Of a stretch of DNA of 64,000 bases, positions 33,320 to 45,290 are shown one piece after another. Source of the DNA: Astrothelium macrocarpum (Eukaryota; Ascomycota; Dothideomycetes; Trypetheliales; Trypetheliaceae). A program made the position numbers and the translations under genes. How positions within the stretch are numbered: position 1 is the stretch's first letter; every line of letters begins with the position of its first letter. The notes under the pieces were generated by a model, which searched no databases, was not told where the DNA came from, and saw nothing but the letters and a program-made list of their open reading frames with translations. The stretch spans positions 1-64,000 of the forward strand of contig JAGEMR010000154.1 of the NCBI GenBank assembly GCA_021030915.1. The letters run 5' to 3'.

Positions 33320-34751
33320 ATGGCCAAAATCCCTGCCTTTTCGGAGCTTGCTTTGAGAAAAGCGGATCCCCCATTCTCTGCATGGGGGCTGTAAGACTCC
33401 AAATCTTTTTTTGATTTGTCAACAATTAATCTCACCAGATACGGAGAAAATGACGAATTGGGTACATTGAATCGTTTAACAAAAGAAGTCGTGGTTGAGG
33501 CGGCCAAAGAAATCAAGACTGGGGAGAGGTATGCAGGAATGACTTTCTGCACACATGTATCTTCAATCAAAAATATTCGTCATGACTTGCTTGGTCTCAC
33601 TAGCCATTGATTTCATCGTATTTGTTTTGTCTTGTATATCATTACTTTCCTCAAAAGATTATATCTGATTCTTTTTATAACACAGAATTTCAATGAATTG
33701 GCCCCTTGATGCGCAACAAGATATTCCCCTATTCAATCGCCAAGCTTTCCACAAAAACGTTTACAGCAAACCTCCGAGATGTGTCAATGATGATACATGG
33801 ACTTTCAACACGCAAAGCAGCAGTCAATGTACGCCTTCTCAATTACAGAATCTACTTCTCAAATAAATGACCACTAGGGGATGGTCTTCGTCATTTCGCT
33901 TATCAAAAAGAGCAAAAATTCTATAATGGCGTGACCATGGATCAAATACATGCAAAAGGGAGCAACATTATCGGAGTTCATAGTGAGTACTGAAGAATTT
34001 TGACTGCTTTCCAGTGAGGAAAGGGGCTCATAAAGTCAAGACATGTCTCATCATGGTATCGTTGGAAGAGGTATTCTACTTGATTATCACACCTGGAGAC
34101 AGGAAAACGACATACAATACGAAGCTTTCAAGACCGGATCGATTAAGCTTGAACATCTCAAGGAAGTTGCCAAAACGCAAGGGACTCACATCAAACATGG
34201 AGACATCTTAATTATTCGATCAGGTACACAACTTAGAGAGTCTCAAGTCACGAGTACGAATATGAAAAGTGTATTGATGGGTTTTAGGATTCATGGCGGC
34301 TTTCAATTCCGCGTCTCGTCAAGAAATCGAAGCCGTGAGACAAGTACAACCGCCAACTTTTACCGGAGTGGAACAGAGTGAGGCAATGCTTGAATGGATT
34401 TGGTCCAACTTTTCCGCTGTGGCGGGGGATCAGCCGGCATTCGAATGCTGGCGTGTGTCTTGTCCCTCCCGTTTGTCTCAAGACTTGCTAACAAAGACAT
34501 CTAGCGTCGCAAAGAGAATTCTATCTCCATGAGGTCCTACTGGCAGGATGGGGCTGTCCGATTGGTGAGCTTTTTGATCTCGAGGCGCTGGCTGAACAGT
34601 GCCAAAAGGAAAAGCGATGGAGCTTCTTCGTGACTAGCGAAGTGTGCAATGTGCGTCTCGCATCCATAAACTCGATTGTGCTTGGGGCTGACATAGATCA
34701 AAGGTTCCTGGTGGTGTTGCGAGTCCACCAAATATTTTAGCCATCTTCTAG
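33320..34751 (+). CDS. Putative cyclase (kynurenine formamidase-like) family protein
   Basis: Metal-dependent hydrolase of the Pfam Cyclase family, 316 residues. Eight exons: 33,320-33,390, 33,439-33,528, 33,686-33,828, 33,878-33,982, 34,041-34,223, 34,288-34,452, 34,505-34,650 and 34,704-34,751. All seven introns have GT-AG ends and keep phase. The protein reads YGENDELGTLNRLT, ISMNWPLDAQQ, TWTFNTQSSSQWDGLRHFAY, MSHHGIVGRGILLDYHTW, HGDILIIRSGF and a C-terminal TSEVCNVPGGVASPPNILAIF. The DGLRHF block stands where bacterial members have the metal-binding HxGTHxD. The last residues are close to those of many fungal relatives. It is the most intron-rich gene here and is fully open. The substrate is unknown. 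Confidence 0.88.
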
Positions 34752-34959
34752 CGCATTGTGACCCCTAAATACCATCTCTACTGCGGCTTTTCATTAAAAT
34801 ACAAAACATGAAACACAAAACCCAACCGGTGAACCCATTGGTCAGAACACATGAAGTCCGGTGCCGGCTTGTCAAATGCTCCATGCTAATCATTGCTTCA
34901 TTGTCATAATCAAGAGAGAAATAAAATGTCGTAATTGCATCACCCCACATATTATTAAT

Positions 34960-37273
34960 TCACTGTGCCTTCTTCTCTTTCTCTGCAATAACGGCATTCT
35001 CGATCAAACTCTTCCCGACCATGGCCGTTTCCTTCCACCCACGTTGTCTTCCCCAAAATCGGTCTTCTAACCTGGAGTCATGAAGACTTGACTGCCTCGC
35101 TTCTTCCTCCAAGTTCTTCCTAGTTATAGTCTCATTAAGATCACTCATCGATGGCAACTTTGCTGTCTCGTTGAGACTTTCCTCAAAGTACCGTTGCCGG
35201 ACGAGATACCGCTCTCTACGTTCTTTCTGGACGCCGGGTGAATCGAGCTTGCTAATGGCAAGACGGGCCATCCATCGTACTACAAGGTAGAGATGCTCAG
35301 AAAAGATGATGCTCAGAAGCAGAGCCCATGCTTTAATCTCATGCGGCGACCCATCAGGGCCAAGACCGTTGTTAGAGAAAAGATAAACAAGGGCCGAAGA
35401 GGTAACACTTCCTAGCCAAGTTAAGAATGCCAAGGAATCGAGCCACGGCCCAATAGTATCTGCACGCCATGGAGTAGGCCGTTGCATTTCGACGCAGATT
35501 TTAATGGCATCAGTCCGTAGCTCTAGCCAGTCATTGACCAAGAAGGAAAGTCCAGTAAGAGGCCAAACAACAGAGAAGAGAGAGAGGTATCCGAATTGTA
35601 GGACCATCTCTCTCAAATCACTAGTCACGTCATAATGATCAAGCTCAGCTTCCTTCCTCACTCGAGTGAGAAACGCATTCTCATCTGGATCATCATTCTC
35701 CGATGCACTTGGAACCGCACTCCCCTTCTTTGCCGCTCGTTCATTCTGCATCTCTTTGTATTTGTTCAGGCCTCGGCGTTTGAGATATGGAACTACTATT
35801 TCCATACCCTGGTTGACAATCTGGGCTGTGACAGTAAAATAGATGACTTGTTTCGTAAGCCTTGAAGGGTCGATTACAAAGCCGGTTTTGGGACATTGCA
35901 TTTGCGTATCGTTTTCGGCGAAAGGTCGCACGGTGAGGCTGAATACATCGAGATATGGTACAATGACACTTCCAAAAGGAACGTAAACGAATGCTGTAAG
36001 AAAAATTGGAAGGTAAGAGGTAATAAAGTTGAGAATAAACTCCTTCTCTGTCAAGGAGTCGTCATATGAACCACGTGTCTCATAGTTTTCATAATTGTTT
36101 AATTGCGTCGCGAAGTTGGTCAAAATTCCAGTCAGTACGGGTAGACCAGTAGTCAGAATTCCCGTTGGTAAAAAGACCAGAATGCTCTTCAATGGTCCGT
36201 TATAGACTTCTGAAATGAATATCTCAATACCGAAACATGTGGCTATGAGGGTGCCCAAGAGCAAAGCTGCAGCTATGGCAAAAGGGATTTGTAGAAGCTG
36301 TCGTTGCAGTCTTTTTGTTGCTGGAAAGATTTTGGCCTTTTCTCCCGTGACCGGATCAGTAGCCTCAAACTCATACTTGAATTCCTTACGTTTGTGTTCA
36401 ATGCGAGACACGTTCCGGACGCCCCACCGTACGGCAAGGTCGACTTCTTGATGCTTCCAGTACTCGACAAAAATAACACACCACAAGCAGCTGACGATTG
36501 CGTAGACTGGAGAAAAGTTACCAAGTAATAACCAGGCTGATGCTCCAATAGTGGCCGGAAATATCAGGGCAGCAAAGTAGGATTGAGTAAATGCAAAGTA
36601 AAAAGCCACCTAGTCGTAGTTAGAAGCACGCAACGTATTAATCAAGGCGATTCTGAACTTGCCTTTTCTCCGAATCTGTTCCTGATTTCATCAATGTCGT
36701 CAGGTTTTAGGAACCATTGTGTGCTCCATTTCTTGATCCAAGCTTTATTATGGGAGTGATCATGTAGGGGAAACACCGAATCTACATTCTTCCACTCGCC
36801 CTCTCTTGGAGTAATACCGGCGCCACCATCCGCTGGTGGATTAGTGATGAGTTGAAAAATAATCCGCAGTCGCTCTGCTTCATATAGTGGTTCTTCCTTA
36901 AGAGCTTCCTCTGTTTCTCGCTTTGGGGCAGCGGCTCTTACACCATTGATCCAGTCCCGGATTCTAGAACGGTACACTTCACCAAAGAGATGCTGTTCTG
37001 ATACTACTCTGGTGAAGATTAGAACAGATTGGTCGTCGCCGCTCCTAACTTCTGTCGCTAGGCCCACGGATGCCAGGGCCTGCACGAGCTTCTCGAATTC
37101 TTGTGTAGCGGTCGCATGCTCTGAACAAACATAATGAGTACATGATTCTTACTTCGCCTGAGACAAGTCATCTTACCAATATTGGCAAATTTATAGTAAA
37201 TCACATAGTCCACATCCATATTGGTCTGGAAGCCAGCATCCTTTGGATGAGTAGGAGAGGTGGGTGAGGCCAT
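34960..37273 (-). CDS. IST2-type anoctamin (TMEM16) membrane protein
   Basis: Multi-pass membrane protein of the anoctamin family. Yeast Ist2 tethers cortical ER to the plasma membrane, and filamentous relatives show scramblase activity. Exons 37,273-37,177, 37,120-36,663 and 36,609-34,960 give 734 residues. Exon 3 holds the hydrophobic core, including FAFTQSYFAALIFPATIGAS, VYVPFGSVIVPYLDVFSL and FGYLSLFSVVWPLTGLSF, and ends in a charged tail with EDRFWGRQRGWKE. Exons 1-2 code the cytosolic domain (DVDYVIYYKFANIE, STQWFLKPDDIDEIRNRFGE). Intron 2 (36,610-36,662) begins AAG/GCAAGT, a GC-AG intron with the consensus expected of that class. Length matches the family. It is divergent from the metallophosphoesterase. 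Confidence 0.9.
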
Positions 37274-37601
37274 GATTGGCTGATTGATTGAAATCGCTCG
37301 TGGAGCAAAGCAAAGCTTGGCAAAGCTTGTAAGAACAAGGAACAGAGCACCACTAAGCAGGAAGAAAGCGGAAAGCAAAAAGGCAGGCAATAATAAAGTT
37401 GGCAGGCCTGATGCAGCGATTTCACCGACCATGACGTCGATGTCAACAGTCCGTGCTCAAGCTCAGGGTCACCTTCTAGCCTTAACTTTTCTAAGCTTGG
37501 TAGATCATGAGACGAAACCATAAGGTAGATCTACCTCACCTACCTGACATCTCACTGCTTCGTCATGCAAGCCTTCATTGCTCGCAGATACTCAGAGGGC
37601 C
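37274..37601. promoter_or_regulatory. Shared divergent promoter, anoctamin and metallophosphoesterase
   Basis: 328 bp between opposite start codons. It contains a CAAAGCTTGG-type direct repeat near 37,309-37,328 and no other recognised motif. Confidence 0.45.
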
Positions 37602-38678
37602 ATGTTCCCTGTGTTTCGGATTCGTCCACCTTGGGTTCTCCTTGAATTCCACCCTCTGATTTTTGCGTTTTGCAAATCTCCCCTCCGAACTATCCTTTAC
37701 ATCGCACATTACATCCTTCAGTCCCTTCGTATCCCAAAGCCACCTCTTAGACCTCCAATTCGTGTCGTCTGCATATCAGACGCTCACAATGAAATTCCGA
37801 CAGCCATACCTGGTGGTGATCTGCTTGTCCATGCTGGCGACCTCACGGCACATGGCACCCCCTCCGAACTCCATGCCCAGTTGACTTGGCTCGCCTCCCT
37901 ACCTCATCCCCATAAAGTCCTTATTGCTGGCAATCACGATTTCCAACTTGATCCACGCTCACGCACAAAACTTTCTCAAGCCGATCGCTCCGTTGCTCTC
38001 CCTGATTGGTCCTCCTTTGGAATCCACTACCTCCAGCATAGCACCATTGAGCTCCATATAATTCCCGATGCTAATTTCACTGGCACAGAAAAAGCACACA
38101 AGTCCCCAAGTCACCATGAACATCATGGGCGACTCGGCAAAATTCTTCCCAACTCCCGGCTTCGCTCACTCCGCATCTACGGTGCCCCCCAAACTCCCTC
38201 ACGCCGCCCTGCCTCCGGTGCATTTGTGCACCTCCCAACTCTTGATGCATGGACTAACACCATCCCTGAAGATATAGATATTCTAGTAACTCACACGCCG
38301 CCAAGCGCGCATTTAGATGGCTTCCCTTATGGACTTGGAGATGCGTTCCTACTGCGGGAGATGTGGCGAGTGCGACCGCGGCTACATATTTGCGGGCACA
38401 TTCATGGAGGCTCCAAACAAGAGGTGCTATGGTGGGATCATGCTCAACAGGCCTTTGAACATGGATGGAGGCGAAGGGTAGGGTGGGTGATGAGTGGGGG
38501 TTGGTTAGATCTTGGTTTGTGGAAGGATTTAGTGGGCGTATTGTGGTGGGGTGGGTTGGGGATTATATGGAATCGAGTATGGGGAGGCGAGGAAAGGGGG
38601 ACAATATTGGTAAACGCTGCGTTGATGAATGGGAGCACGGGGAAGTTAAAGAGTAATGTACAGGTGGTGGACATATAA
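37602..38678 (+). CDS. Calcineurin-like metallophosphoesterase
   Basis: Metal-dependent phosphoesterase of the MPPED/239FB-like fungal family, 358 residues, single exon. All five metal-site blocks are intact: ISDAHNE (about residue 66), GDLTAHG, AGNHDFQLD, VTHTPPSAHLDG and ICGHIHGG. The N-terminus (FRIRPPWVLLEFHPLIFAFC) is hydrophobic and could anchor it to a membrane. The C-terminal stretch is Trp/Gly-rich and ends NAALMNGSTGKLKSNVQVVD. The ATG at 37,602 was chosen because the frame upstream has no ATG. Unlike its neighbours the 3' half is clearly G-rich on the plus strand. The physiological substrate is unknown. Confidence 0.88.
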   Translation: MFPVFRIRPPWVLLEFHPLIFAFCKSPLRTILYIAHYILQSLRIPKPPLRPPIRVVCISDAHNEIPTAIPGGDLLVHAGDLTAHGTPSELHAQLTWLASLPHPHKVLIAGNHDFQLDPRSRTKLSQADRSVALPDWSSFGIHYLQHSTIELHIIPDANFTGTEKAHKSPSHHEHHGRLGKILPNSRLRSLRIYGAPQTPSRRPASGAFVHLPTLDAWTNTIPEDIDILVTHTPPSAHLDGFPYGLGDAFLLREMWRVRPRLHICGHIHGGSKQEVLWWDHAQQAFEHGWRRRVGWVMSGGWLDLGLWKDLVGVLWWGGLGIIWNRVWGGEERGTILVNAALMNGSTGKLKSNVQVVDI

Positions 38679-39914
38679 AGCGTTTCAGGATGTCCTCATA
38701 TGGCAGGCTGGATTATCTACGGGCCGAAGAAATAAACTGGGATGGCTTAAAAAATGGTTCTTTGCGTCGGAAGAGTTAGATCAAAGGTTGCACTTCGCCG
38801 CTGTGCTACTATGGTTGGGAATGCGCATCTCCTTGGTAGGTGGCTTTCAGATGTTTTCTTCTTGCCAAGTGCCAGCTGTTGTATCCCACTCGTCAGAGAG
38901 AGGTGATCAGTCTCCGTTTTGGGATCGACAAAGTCTTCATCGTTGGTATTTATGGGTCGTGATTGTGACAAAGCCTTCATTTGACTCTTAGTGTGTTCGT
39001 GCATGATTCTATAATTCAATCTTTCATAAGTTCAACTATTTTTAGAATTTCCAGAATTTCCGAAAAAATGTCTTACCGACTATATCCGGGCAAAGTGCCA
39101 CCAGGGCTTTTCATTTGCCGCCACATCATTGTGTACATTTCACTTTTGCTAACAATCAGCAGAGATGCCAAGTTGTTGCAGTTGACATGGAGGAGTCCGA
39201 ACCGCGCGTATGCCACCAATATCGTCTTCGCCACGGGCGAGACCGCAACATTCTTATTCCACTCCCTTGGTACCTGATATGACCTTGTTCGCTCGGTGTC
39301 GGGACCAGATATGGCTTCAAGTCTCTTGGGATCACTAGCTTCTCTTCTTCTCCGAAGTGTTGTAAATCGTTGGTTCGCCATCTTCACGAGGAAGCTTCAG
39401 GGATAGATAAGTCCACATTAAATCTTTTTGTACACCAAAATATGTTCAATAACGATATTAGAAAAGATAAGATTTGCAGAATAAATAATACAAGCATGAC
39501 AGACGCCCGAGAATGCTGCATGCAAATTTACAAACGCTGTCTTTTGACTTGGGTGGAGACACCTATTCTGCTATCATTGTTACCACGACTGTCGAATGCG
39601 GATTCTCAAATGTTTTGGAGATGCTGATGCGCTGTTCTCGCGTTCGCTTGCCACAAAGAGACACGAGCTTTGTACATTCCAGCGACGTTTTCGGCTGCCA
39701 CCTCTGAACAAATGAAGAGTGGCTCAAATAACCAACCCCGTGGAATTAGATTTTATCGGCCAGGGACAATTGATGACGCATGCGTATATCATGGCTGGCC
39801 AATTTAAAGACTGCCATTGTCATCCGCCTCATCCGTCGAAGCGTTCATCTTGCGCCGAATCCCGTCATTAGAACAACTTGTCGAAAATCTTGGAAAAGTA
39901 GACAGACGGAAACA
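38679..39914. other. Long intergenic stretch, nothing recognised
   Basis: 1.2 kb without a coherent coding frame. Short ORFs on both strands lack motifs and splice logic. It is slightly AT-rich in the middle, without the density of a RIP island. The promoter of the CFEM gene lies at the right end. Confidence 0.45.
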
Positions 39915-40761
39915 ATGGTTTCTTATCAAAGAACTATTCTCGGCACAATTCTCGTCTTGGTGAGATTTCGCTTAGCGATCTGTCAATTATCTGGTCTGTC
40001 AGATATCCCCATATGCGCGGTAAGATTGGAGCTGAGATTTTTCAAGATGGAATCCTGACGAAACACGACAGCAAACGGCAGTTCTTTCCAGTCTTCAACA
40101 TTCGAGCTGCAATCTCGATGACGTCAATTGTCTATGCAATAGTCAATCATTCATCGCTAACTTGACTACAAGCACCCAACAATCTTGTAATGCCAACGAT
40201 CAGACGAGTATGAGATTTTCTCTTGATTGAATGCATCGCTGTTTATGATTAATCTTTGATTCAGGAGTGGTCCGTTACAGCCAGCGGCTCTGCCCTGATG
40301 CTGGAGCGCAAGCATCAGCCTACAAAGTCTCGATCAATGCCGAATCTCCAGAACCAACCGCCGCGCCGCTGACAGATAATAGCTCACAGACCAATGGCAG
40401 CACTAATAGCAATGTTACTACAATGAGTGCAGACTTTTCCACCAAATTGGATTCTGGAGGCCAAGATTCAACACCATCTCCTGCAAAAGTAGCATCAACT
40501 CCTCCAGGCACAACAGTTGGCTTGACTCCAACAAGTGGAGCATTTGCAAGCCCAACTGAGTCTGCTGGCGCTTTGATAACGGCACCTCCAACGTATCCGG
40601 GCGAGCCCGCACCAACAGGGAATTATTCCAGCTTGTTCGAGAGCAGTTACAGTTCTGCAGCTGACGAGCATCCAAAAGTAGTCTTGGTCTTGGGAAGGCT
40701 TCGAATGAGTCTCTTGGCGCTAGGATTGGCAGTCGTGAGTCTTGGCTTTGCGTACCTATAA
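39915..40761 (+). CDS. CFEM-domain GPI-anchored protein with six of eight cysteines
   Basis: Extracellular, cell-surface protein of the fungal CFEM class, whose members bind haem or act as surface receptors and effectors. Exons 39,915-40,019, 40,072-40,207 and 40,265-40,761 give 245 residues. A signal peptide lies at the start (ILGTILVLVRFRLAI). The CFEM core runs IPICAQ, SSCNLDDVNCLCN, QQSCNANDQT and RLCPDAG. Cys 2 and Cys 6 of the canonical eight are replaced by Ala and Thr, so one disulfide pair may be gone. The Asp preceding the central CLC block is present. A Ser/Thr/Pro-rich stalk follows, then a hydrophobic C-terminus (SLLALGLAVVSLGFAYL) typical of a GPI signal. It converges with the NAPE-PLD-like gene 84 bp downstream. 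Confidence 0.85.
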
Positions 40762-40844
40762 TCCAGTCCACGGAAGAGTTGGGGAGTCGCAATTTTTTCA
40801 TGTTGCGATAGCACATATAGTAATATACGGCATTGAAAAGTCTC

Positions 40845-42301
40845 CTAACCGTCTCCCGGCTTTGATGATTTGGTCTCATCAAACTCACGACTTTCACCAA
40901 TCTCGCAGACGTCAAAGAGACCTTCCTCGGGTAAATTTTTCCAGGTAAGAGCCCTCTTTAGGAGTCTTGGAGGTTCAAGAACATCCTCCTCCGTGAGTAC
41001 CCAAGTGCCCCAGTGGATGCCCATTGCCTTTCGACATTTGGTGTCTAGGAAAATATTTACTGAATCATAAGGATTCGCATGAAATGCCGACATGACGAAT
41101 CGCGGATTGTATGCTCCAACTGGGATCAAGCCAAGGTCAAAGGGCCCGGCATGTTCACCGATCTGTCGGAATGCTGGGCAGTGAGGGAATTTATGCTTTG
41201 GATCGTAATCGTCTTCGTCGGGGGGTAGTTCGTCAACTGAGCGATAACCCGTGTCACTGATAGATTTGTTATTGCACTTGAGAAATGAATTCTGGTAAAT
41301 CAACTCACCCTCCAAACCAAATTTTCTTTCCTTCGCTTTCGACACTCCAGGAGGCCCACAGAGTGTGACATTTGTCAAATGGTGTGCGGGCACTAATGTG
41401 TTGACATGGTAGACAACCAATTATAGCATGAATGTCATCGTGGCTAGTTTTGTTACCCTCCTTGATATTCGCGTTTGACCCAGACTTGTTCTGAACTTCA
41501 CCGTTAGAAGTCGATAAATGAACATCCCGACGATCCCACCAATCCAACTCTGTCATATTATGGATTCCACACTCCGTAAACCATTTCTTGTTTCCCAACG
41601 GAGCGAAAAAATGTGCACCCGGGTGCTTTTCTTGGATTTTTAGTATTGTAGGGTGCGAGAGATGGTCGTAATGGTTGTGCGAAATGACTACAAGATCAAT
41701 AAAAGGAATATCGTCAATCTGACAAGGCATGTCGGTATATCTCTTAGGCCCAAGAAACGTAAAGGGAGAGCAGCGCTCAGTGAAGACGGGATCAAAAAGT
41801 ACTCGCAGTCCGCCGGGAAATTCCACATAATAGCATGCGTGGCCAAGCCACGTCGCTCGTAATGCCGAAGTTTCTCGAGTTGGCAAAAACTCTGGTCTTC
41901 GAACTGGGACGGTAGGAGGCGTTGTATCAGGGGTGTTGCCTTTGCCCGAAATTCGTCGCCTGGACATTTCTAATTCAGCCTCGCGAGATACTCCCATTAG
42001 AAAAATAGTGAGAGCTCGCGTACCATGCCATTGCCCGTAGCAGTTCACCAGCGCTTCTGTCGCGGAACGAATCCCAAGGATTTGTAAAGCCTTTCCCATT
42101 TTGCAGGTGATGACGCAATTCCTTTGCTTCCTCCGGCTTTGTACCAGAAGCCTGAGTTGGAGAGGTTACTGCTGCATAGAGAGCAACGGAGGTGGAAGCT
42201 GACGACATCTTTGTACTGCTGTGAATAGACCTTTTGCCAAAGGCGAGAGTTTGTTTAACTTTGAAGAGTCGGCGGGTGATATTCTGAAAGAACCAGTGCA
42301 T
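40845..42301 (-). CDS. NAPE-hydrolysing phospholipase D-like (Fmp30-type), mitochondrial
   Basis: Metallo-beta-lactamase-fold hydrolase, relative of NAPE-PLD and yeast Fmp30; the expected reaction releases N-acylethanolamine from N-acyl-phosphatidylethanolamine. Exons 42,301-42,049, 41,990-41,309 and 41,256-40,845 give 448 residues; both introns (58 and 52 bp) have good branch points. The N-terminus (WFFQNITRRLFKVKQTLAFG) is basic and amphipathic, a likely mitochondrial presequence. The core shows WLGHACYYVEFPGGLRVLFD, the zinc motif SHNHYDHLSHP, LPCQHISARTPFD, WFGGDTGYR and a late MGIHWGTWVLTEE. All catalytic blocks look intact. A tail of about 50 residues follows the fold. Substrate is inferred from family only. 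Confidence 0.88.
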
Positions 42302-42999
42302 ATTTCAAGCACAAATTGGGGAGTCTTATGACCCGTTTTCATCAATCAGCTGCAACCAGACACATGGTTCCAAAGGTCCCTGGATGCGAGCTTTGCTCTA
42401 TCAGAATCATTGCGATGATGACGATAATAGGCAGCCAAAAATTCGCGTTCCCCGGCTTAGCGCACGGTACTATAATCCTCCCGATTCCGACGGTACGGCC
42501 GAAATGATCCCGCCACTATCGACGCATCGGGAATGGAATGTTGTGGGCGGGAATATACATTTTGCTCCGACACTTCGCCAGATACATGTCAACCTTTGAT
42601 CAATTAGTGTGCGGGATTACTAAATGGCAGTCTTATGGCAGTCTTGTGTTTCCAAAGCTCAACTAGGCATTGGGATGAAGAGCACAATCTATTGACTGCG
42701 AATCATCCGTCGTGGTGAGGCTATAGGTAGGCTTGAAAGGACTGTTGATTACAGGAAATGACTACGAATGATTTACTATCTTACTGATTTTTAATGGCTT
42801 TGTTGGTTCGTTGATAAAAAGTGACATGCACTTTTCCAGCAACAACTCAAAGACAATCTTGTCGACCACAGCCGCAAAAGCTGAATTTGTGCCTCAAAAG
42901 GCAGCACGTCAAATGCAGGTTGTGCCCATACGACGCAAGACCCTAAAAGCCGCTCTTCGTGCTTGCAGGGAAAAAAAGTTTCATGCATAGGTCAATCTT
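42302..42999. other. Intergenic, nothing recognised
   Basis: Upstream region of the NAPE-PLD-like gene on one side and downstream region of the D-lactate dehydrogenase gene on the other. No coherent frame or repeat. Confidence 0.5.
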
Positions 43000-44923
43000 T
43001 CAAGCGTCTTTTGGCTTCATCCGGAATATCTTATCACAGTTCAGAAGACATAATGGATCCACAGCAAGCTTCAACTTTAATGCCGTTAGTGGAGAGGAGC
43101 AAAGGGATACCGAGAATTCACAGTCTCACCTGTCGCATCAGCGCTACCGTCTCAGGGCCCAACTCCATCTCCAGCTCGTCTCGAAATGTGCTACCAATGC
43201 CATGCTCTCCAGAAACAGTTCCTTCCAGCGCAATGCCATGCTTCTGAGTTTCTCGGATGAGGTCTATTGCCTGCTTCTGATCTTTCTTGCTGTAGAAAAT
43301 GGACGTATGGTAGTTTCCTAGAAGCTGTTAGCAATGTACTTCGATGGCACCAAGTCAATTCACCATCACCAACGTGCCCCATGGTTGAGCCTAAAAATGC
43401 GCCTTCTGCTATTCGTGCATTTGTGGCCTCCATAGCGGTACCAAGCTTCGAGATCGGGACCGCAACATCGCACGTCAAAAACTTGTCATCCAGATCCCTC
43501 TTCATTGCAATGATGCTCCAAAGAGCGGTTTTTCTAGCTCTCCAGAGCGATTCGACTTCTTCCGGCCCTTTGGAAGCTTTAAAATCAAAACATTTGTTCT
43601 CGTGTGCCCATTTTTCAATCATTGACATGTGTGATTTGACCTCATCTTTCGTGCCAGAGAATTTGATGAACAAAGTCGGCGTTTCCTTCATAACCTGGTC
43701 AAGGAAGCCACCTTGATTCAAAGCCTGTATGCTTGTTGCATCAAGCAGCTCCATCGCGGCCAACGGTACACCATGCTGCACAACTTGGATAGCCAGTTCT
43801 ATAGCATTTTGTATCAAAGGGAAAGGAATCACTGCAGCCTGAACGTTTTGGGGCAACGAAGTGACCTTGAGCACAGCTTCGGTCACGAGCCCTAACGTCC
43901 CACTCGCCCCTACGAAGAGACGTGTAAGATCATAGCCAGCACTAGACTTGCGAGGCCGGTGACGAGTCTTGATAATGGTACCATCAGCTAATACAGCCGT
44001 AACCGAGATGACCCAGTCCTTCATCGTACCATATCGATATGCATTTGTGCCCGAGCATCCTGTACCAATCATTCCTCCAATAGCGGCTCCAGGACCTGAA
44101 CACGCCGAGTTAATATCACCAAAACGAGACGATGTTGGATCAGCTTGCAGCATCTCACCTGGATCGGGAGGGAAAAACAGTTGATGTCTTGCCAGCTCTT
44201 CATTTAGCCCTTCCCATCCAACTGCTGGTTGAACTACAACATCAAGATCGCGTTCATGTAGTGCCAGAATTCTATTCATTCTTTTAAAATCAATGAATAT
44301 GCCTCCTACAGTTGCTGCCAAAGCTCCTTCAAGACTAGTACCGCCGGAAAATCCAGTCATTGGAATACGCCGTCTATGACAGATCTTTGCTATTTCGCTG
44401 ACGTCTTCTGTACTTGCTGGATACACTATAAGGGCAGGAATATCGTCAGGCTTCGGAGCTGGAGACCATTCACTGCTCGAATGAGATATGCGATCACCTA
44501 GTTTACCATTTACTCCCTCGCGTCCCAACAAAACTTCGAATTCTTGTTTCGCTCCTTCGATGTTCTCATTTGATACGTCGAATGCAGGTGGCAAAACATC
44601 GTCAACATAGGAGACGGAATTCGCAGGACCTTTGTTACTCGTGAAAGCAGACGATGGCTTGAGAGAGCCATTTTGAACATCAGGTTGGCGCCGAGAGTAG
44701 AAACTGACGCACAATCCCGTAGCAACAAGGAATCCAAATGCTTTTCACATCAGCCCTCTTCGCTAGTTGAAGAAAGTAATCCAAGCATACAAAACCCCAA
44801 AATAGAGCTTCCATAGGCTACCTTGGCTTGTATAGTACTTGATGACTGCCATCGAACGCTCTGCGTGCGATGCCGATGCCTAACAAGTTCAAGACGGCCA
44901 CGAATGGCCACACGCTGTAGCAT
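43000..44923 (-). CDS. DLD1: Mitochondrial D-lactate dehydrogenase (cytochrome)
   Basis: FAD enzyme of the mitochondrial inner membrane that oxidises D-lactate to pyruvate with cytochrome c as acceptor. Exons 44,923-44,791, 44,740-43,364, 43,317-43,130 and 43,074-43,000 give 590 residues, close to yeast Dld1. Exon 1 supplies a basic presequence (MLQRVAIRGRLELVRHRHRT) and, spliced to exon 2, a membrane segment (SILGFSFGFLVATGLCVSF). The FAD-binding part is intact: RRIPMTGFSGGTSLEGALAA, VVVQPAVGWEGLNEEL, FFPPDPG, GPGAAIGGMIGTGCSGTNAY and KSSAGYDLTRLFVG. C-terminal TMGHVGDGNYHTSIFYS and GTVSGEHGIG are restored by splicing. The start exon was found by phase, as the long frame begins after it. E2 begins about 300 bp upstream. 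Confidence 0.92.
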
Positions 44924-45217
44924 AATCGCTCATCCCAGTATAAGCCAAAACTTAGATAATCCGAGCCAATTTTGAATCAATCTCAATAGCAGAGTTTGGA
45001 ATACGACTGAAGATTTGTATGACGATAAACCAGACAAACGAGCGTCAACTTTAGCTCAGTAGACTCCGAATACACGCCAAATAGACTATCTGTAGCCTTT
45101 GCAATTTTTGAATTGCCTTAAATAGGCGCCTCGAGCTTGTAAGTTGAAACGTTGCTTCGCCTGTGAAATTCTCTCCTTGCCAGTTGGCCCCGCCGACAAA
45201 ATCTTGCACCTGCAGGG
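44924..45217. promoter_or_regulatory. Promoter region of DLD1, abutting transposon E2
   Basis: About 294 bp from the start codon to the TA target of E2. The element's insertion here moved whatever lay further upstream about 4 kb away. No coding sequence is supported. Confidence 0.45.
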
Positions 45218-45219
45218 TA

Positions 45220-45290
45220 GGAGTTTTGCCGGCAGCGTGCACGTGCCTGTAGCGTGCACGCACACCACCGCCAAAATCTATTATATTAAA
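45220..45290 (+). repeat. E2 left terminal inverted repeat
   Basis: Begins GGAGTTTTGCCGGCAGCGTG and contains two overlapping GCGTGCAC/GTGCACGC palindromic motifs. About 45 bases match the right arm with one mismatch, then looser matching. Confidence 0.92.

Noticed and set aside
44820..44990. Minus-strand frame reading LYWDERLCYSVWPFVAVLNL, looking like the end of a membrane protein
   Set aside because: It overlaps exon 1 of D-lactate dehydrogenase in another frame; the presequence reading has correct splicing, phase and targeting character.
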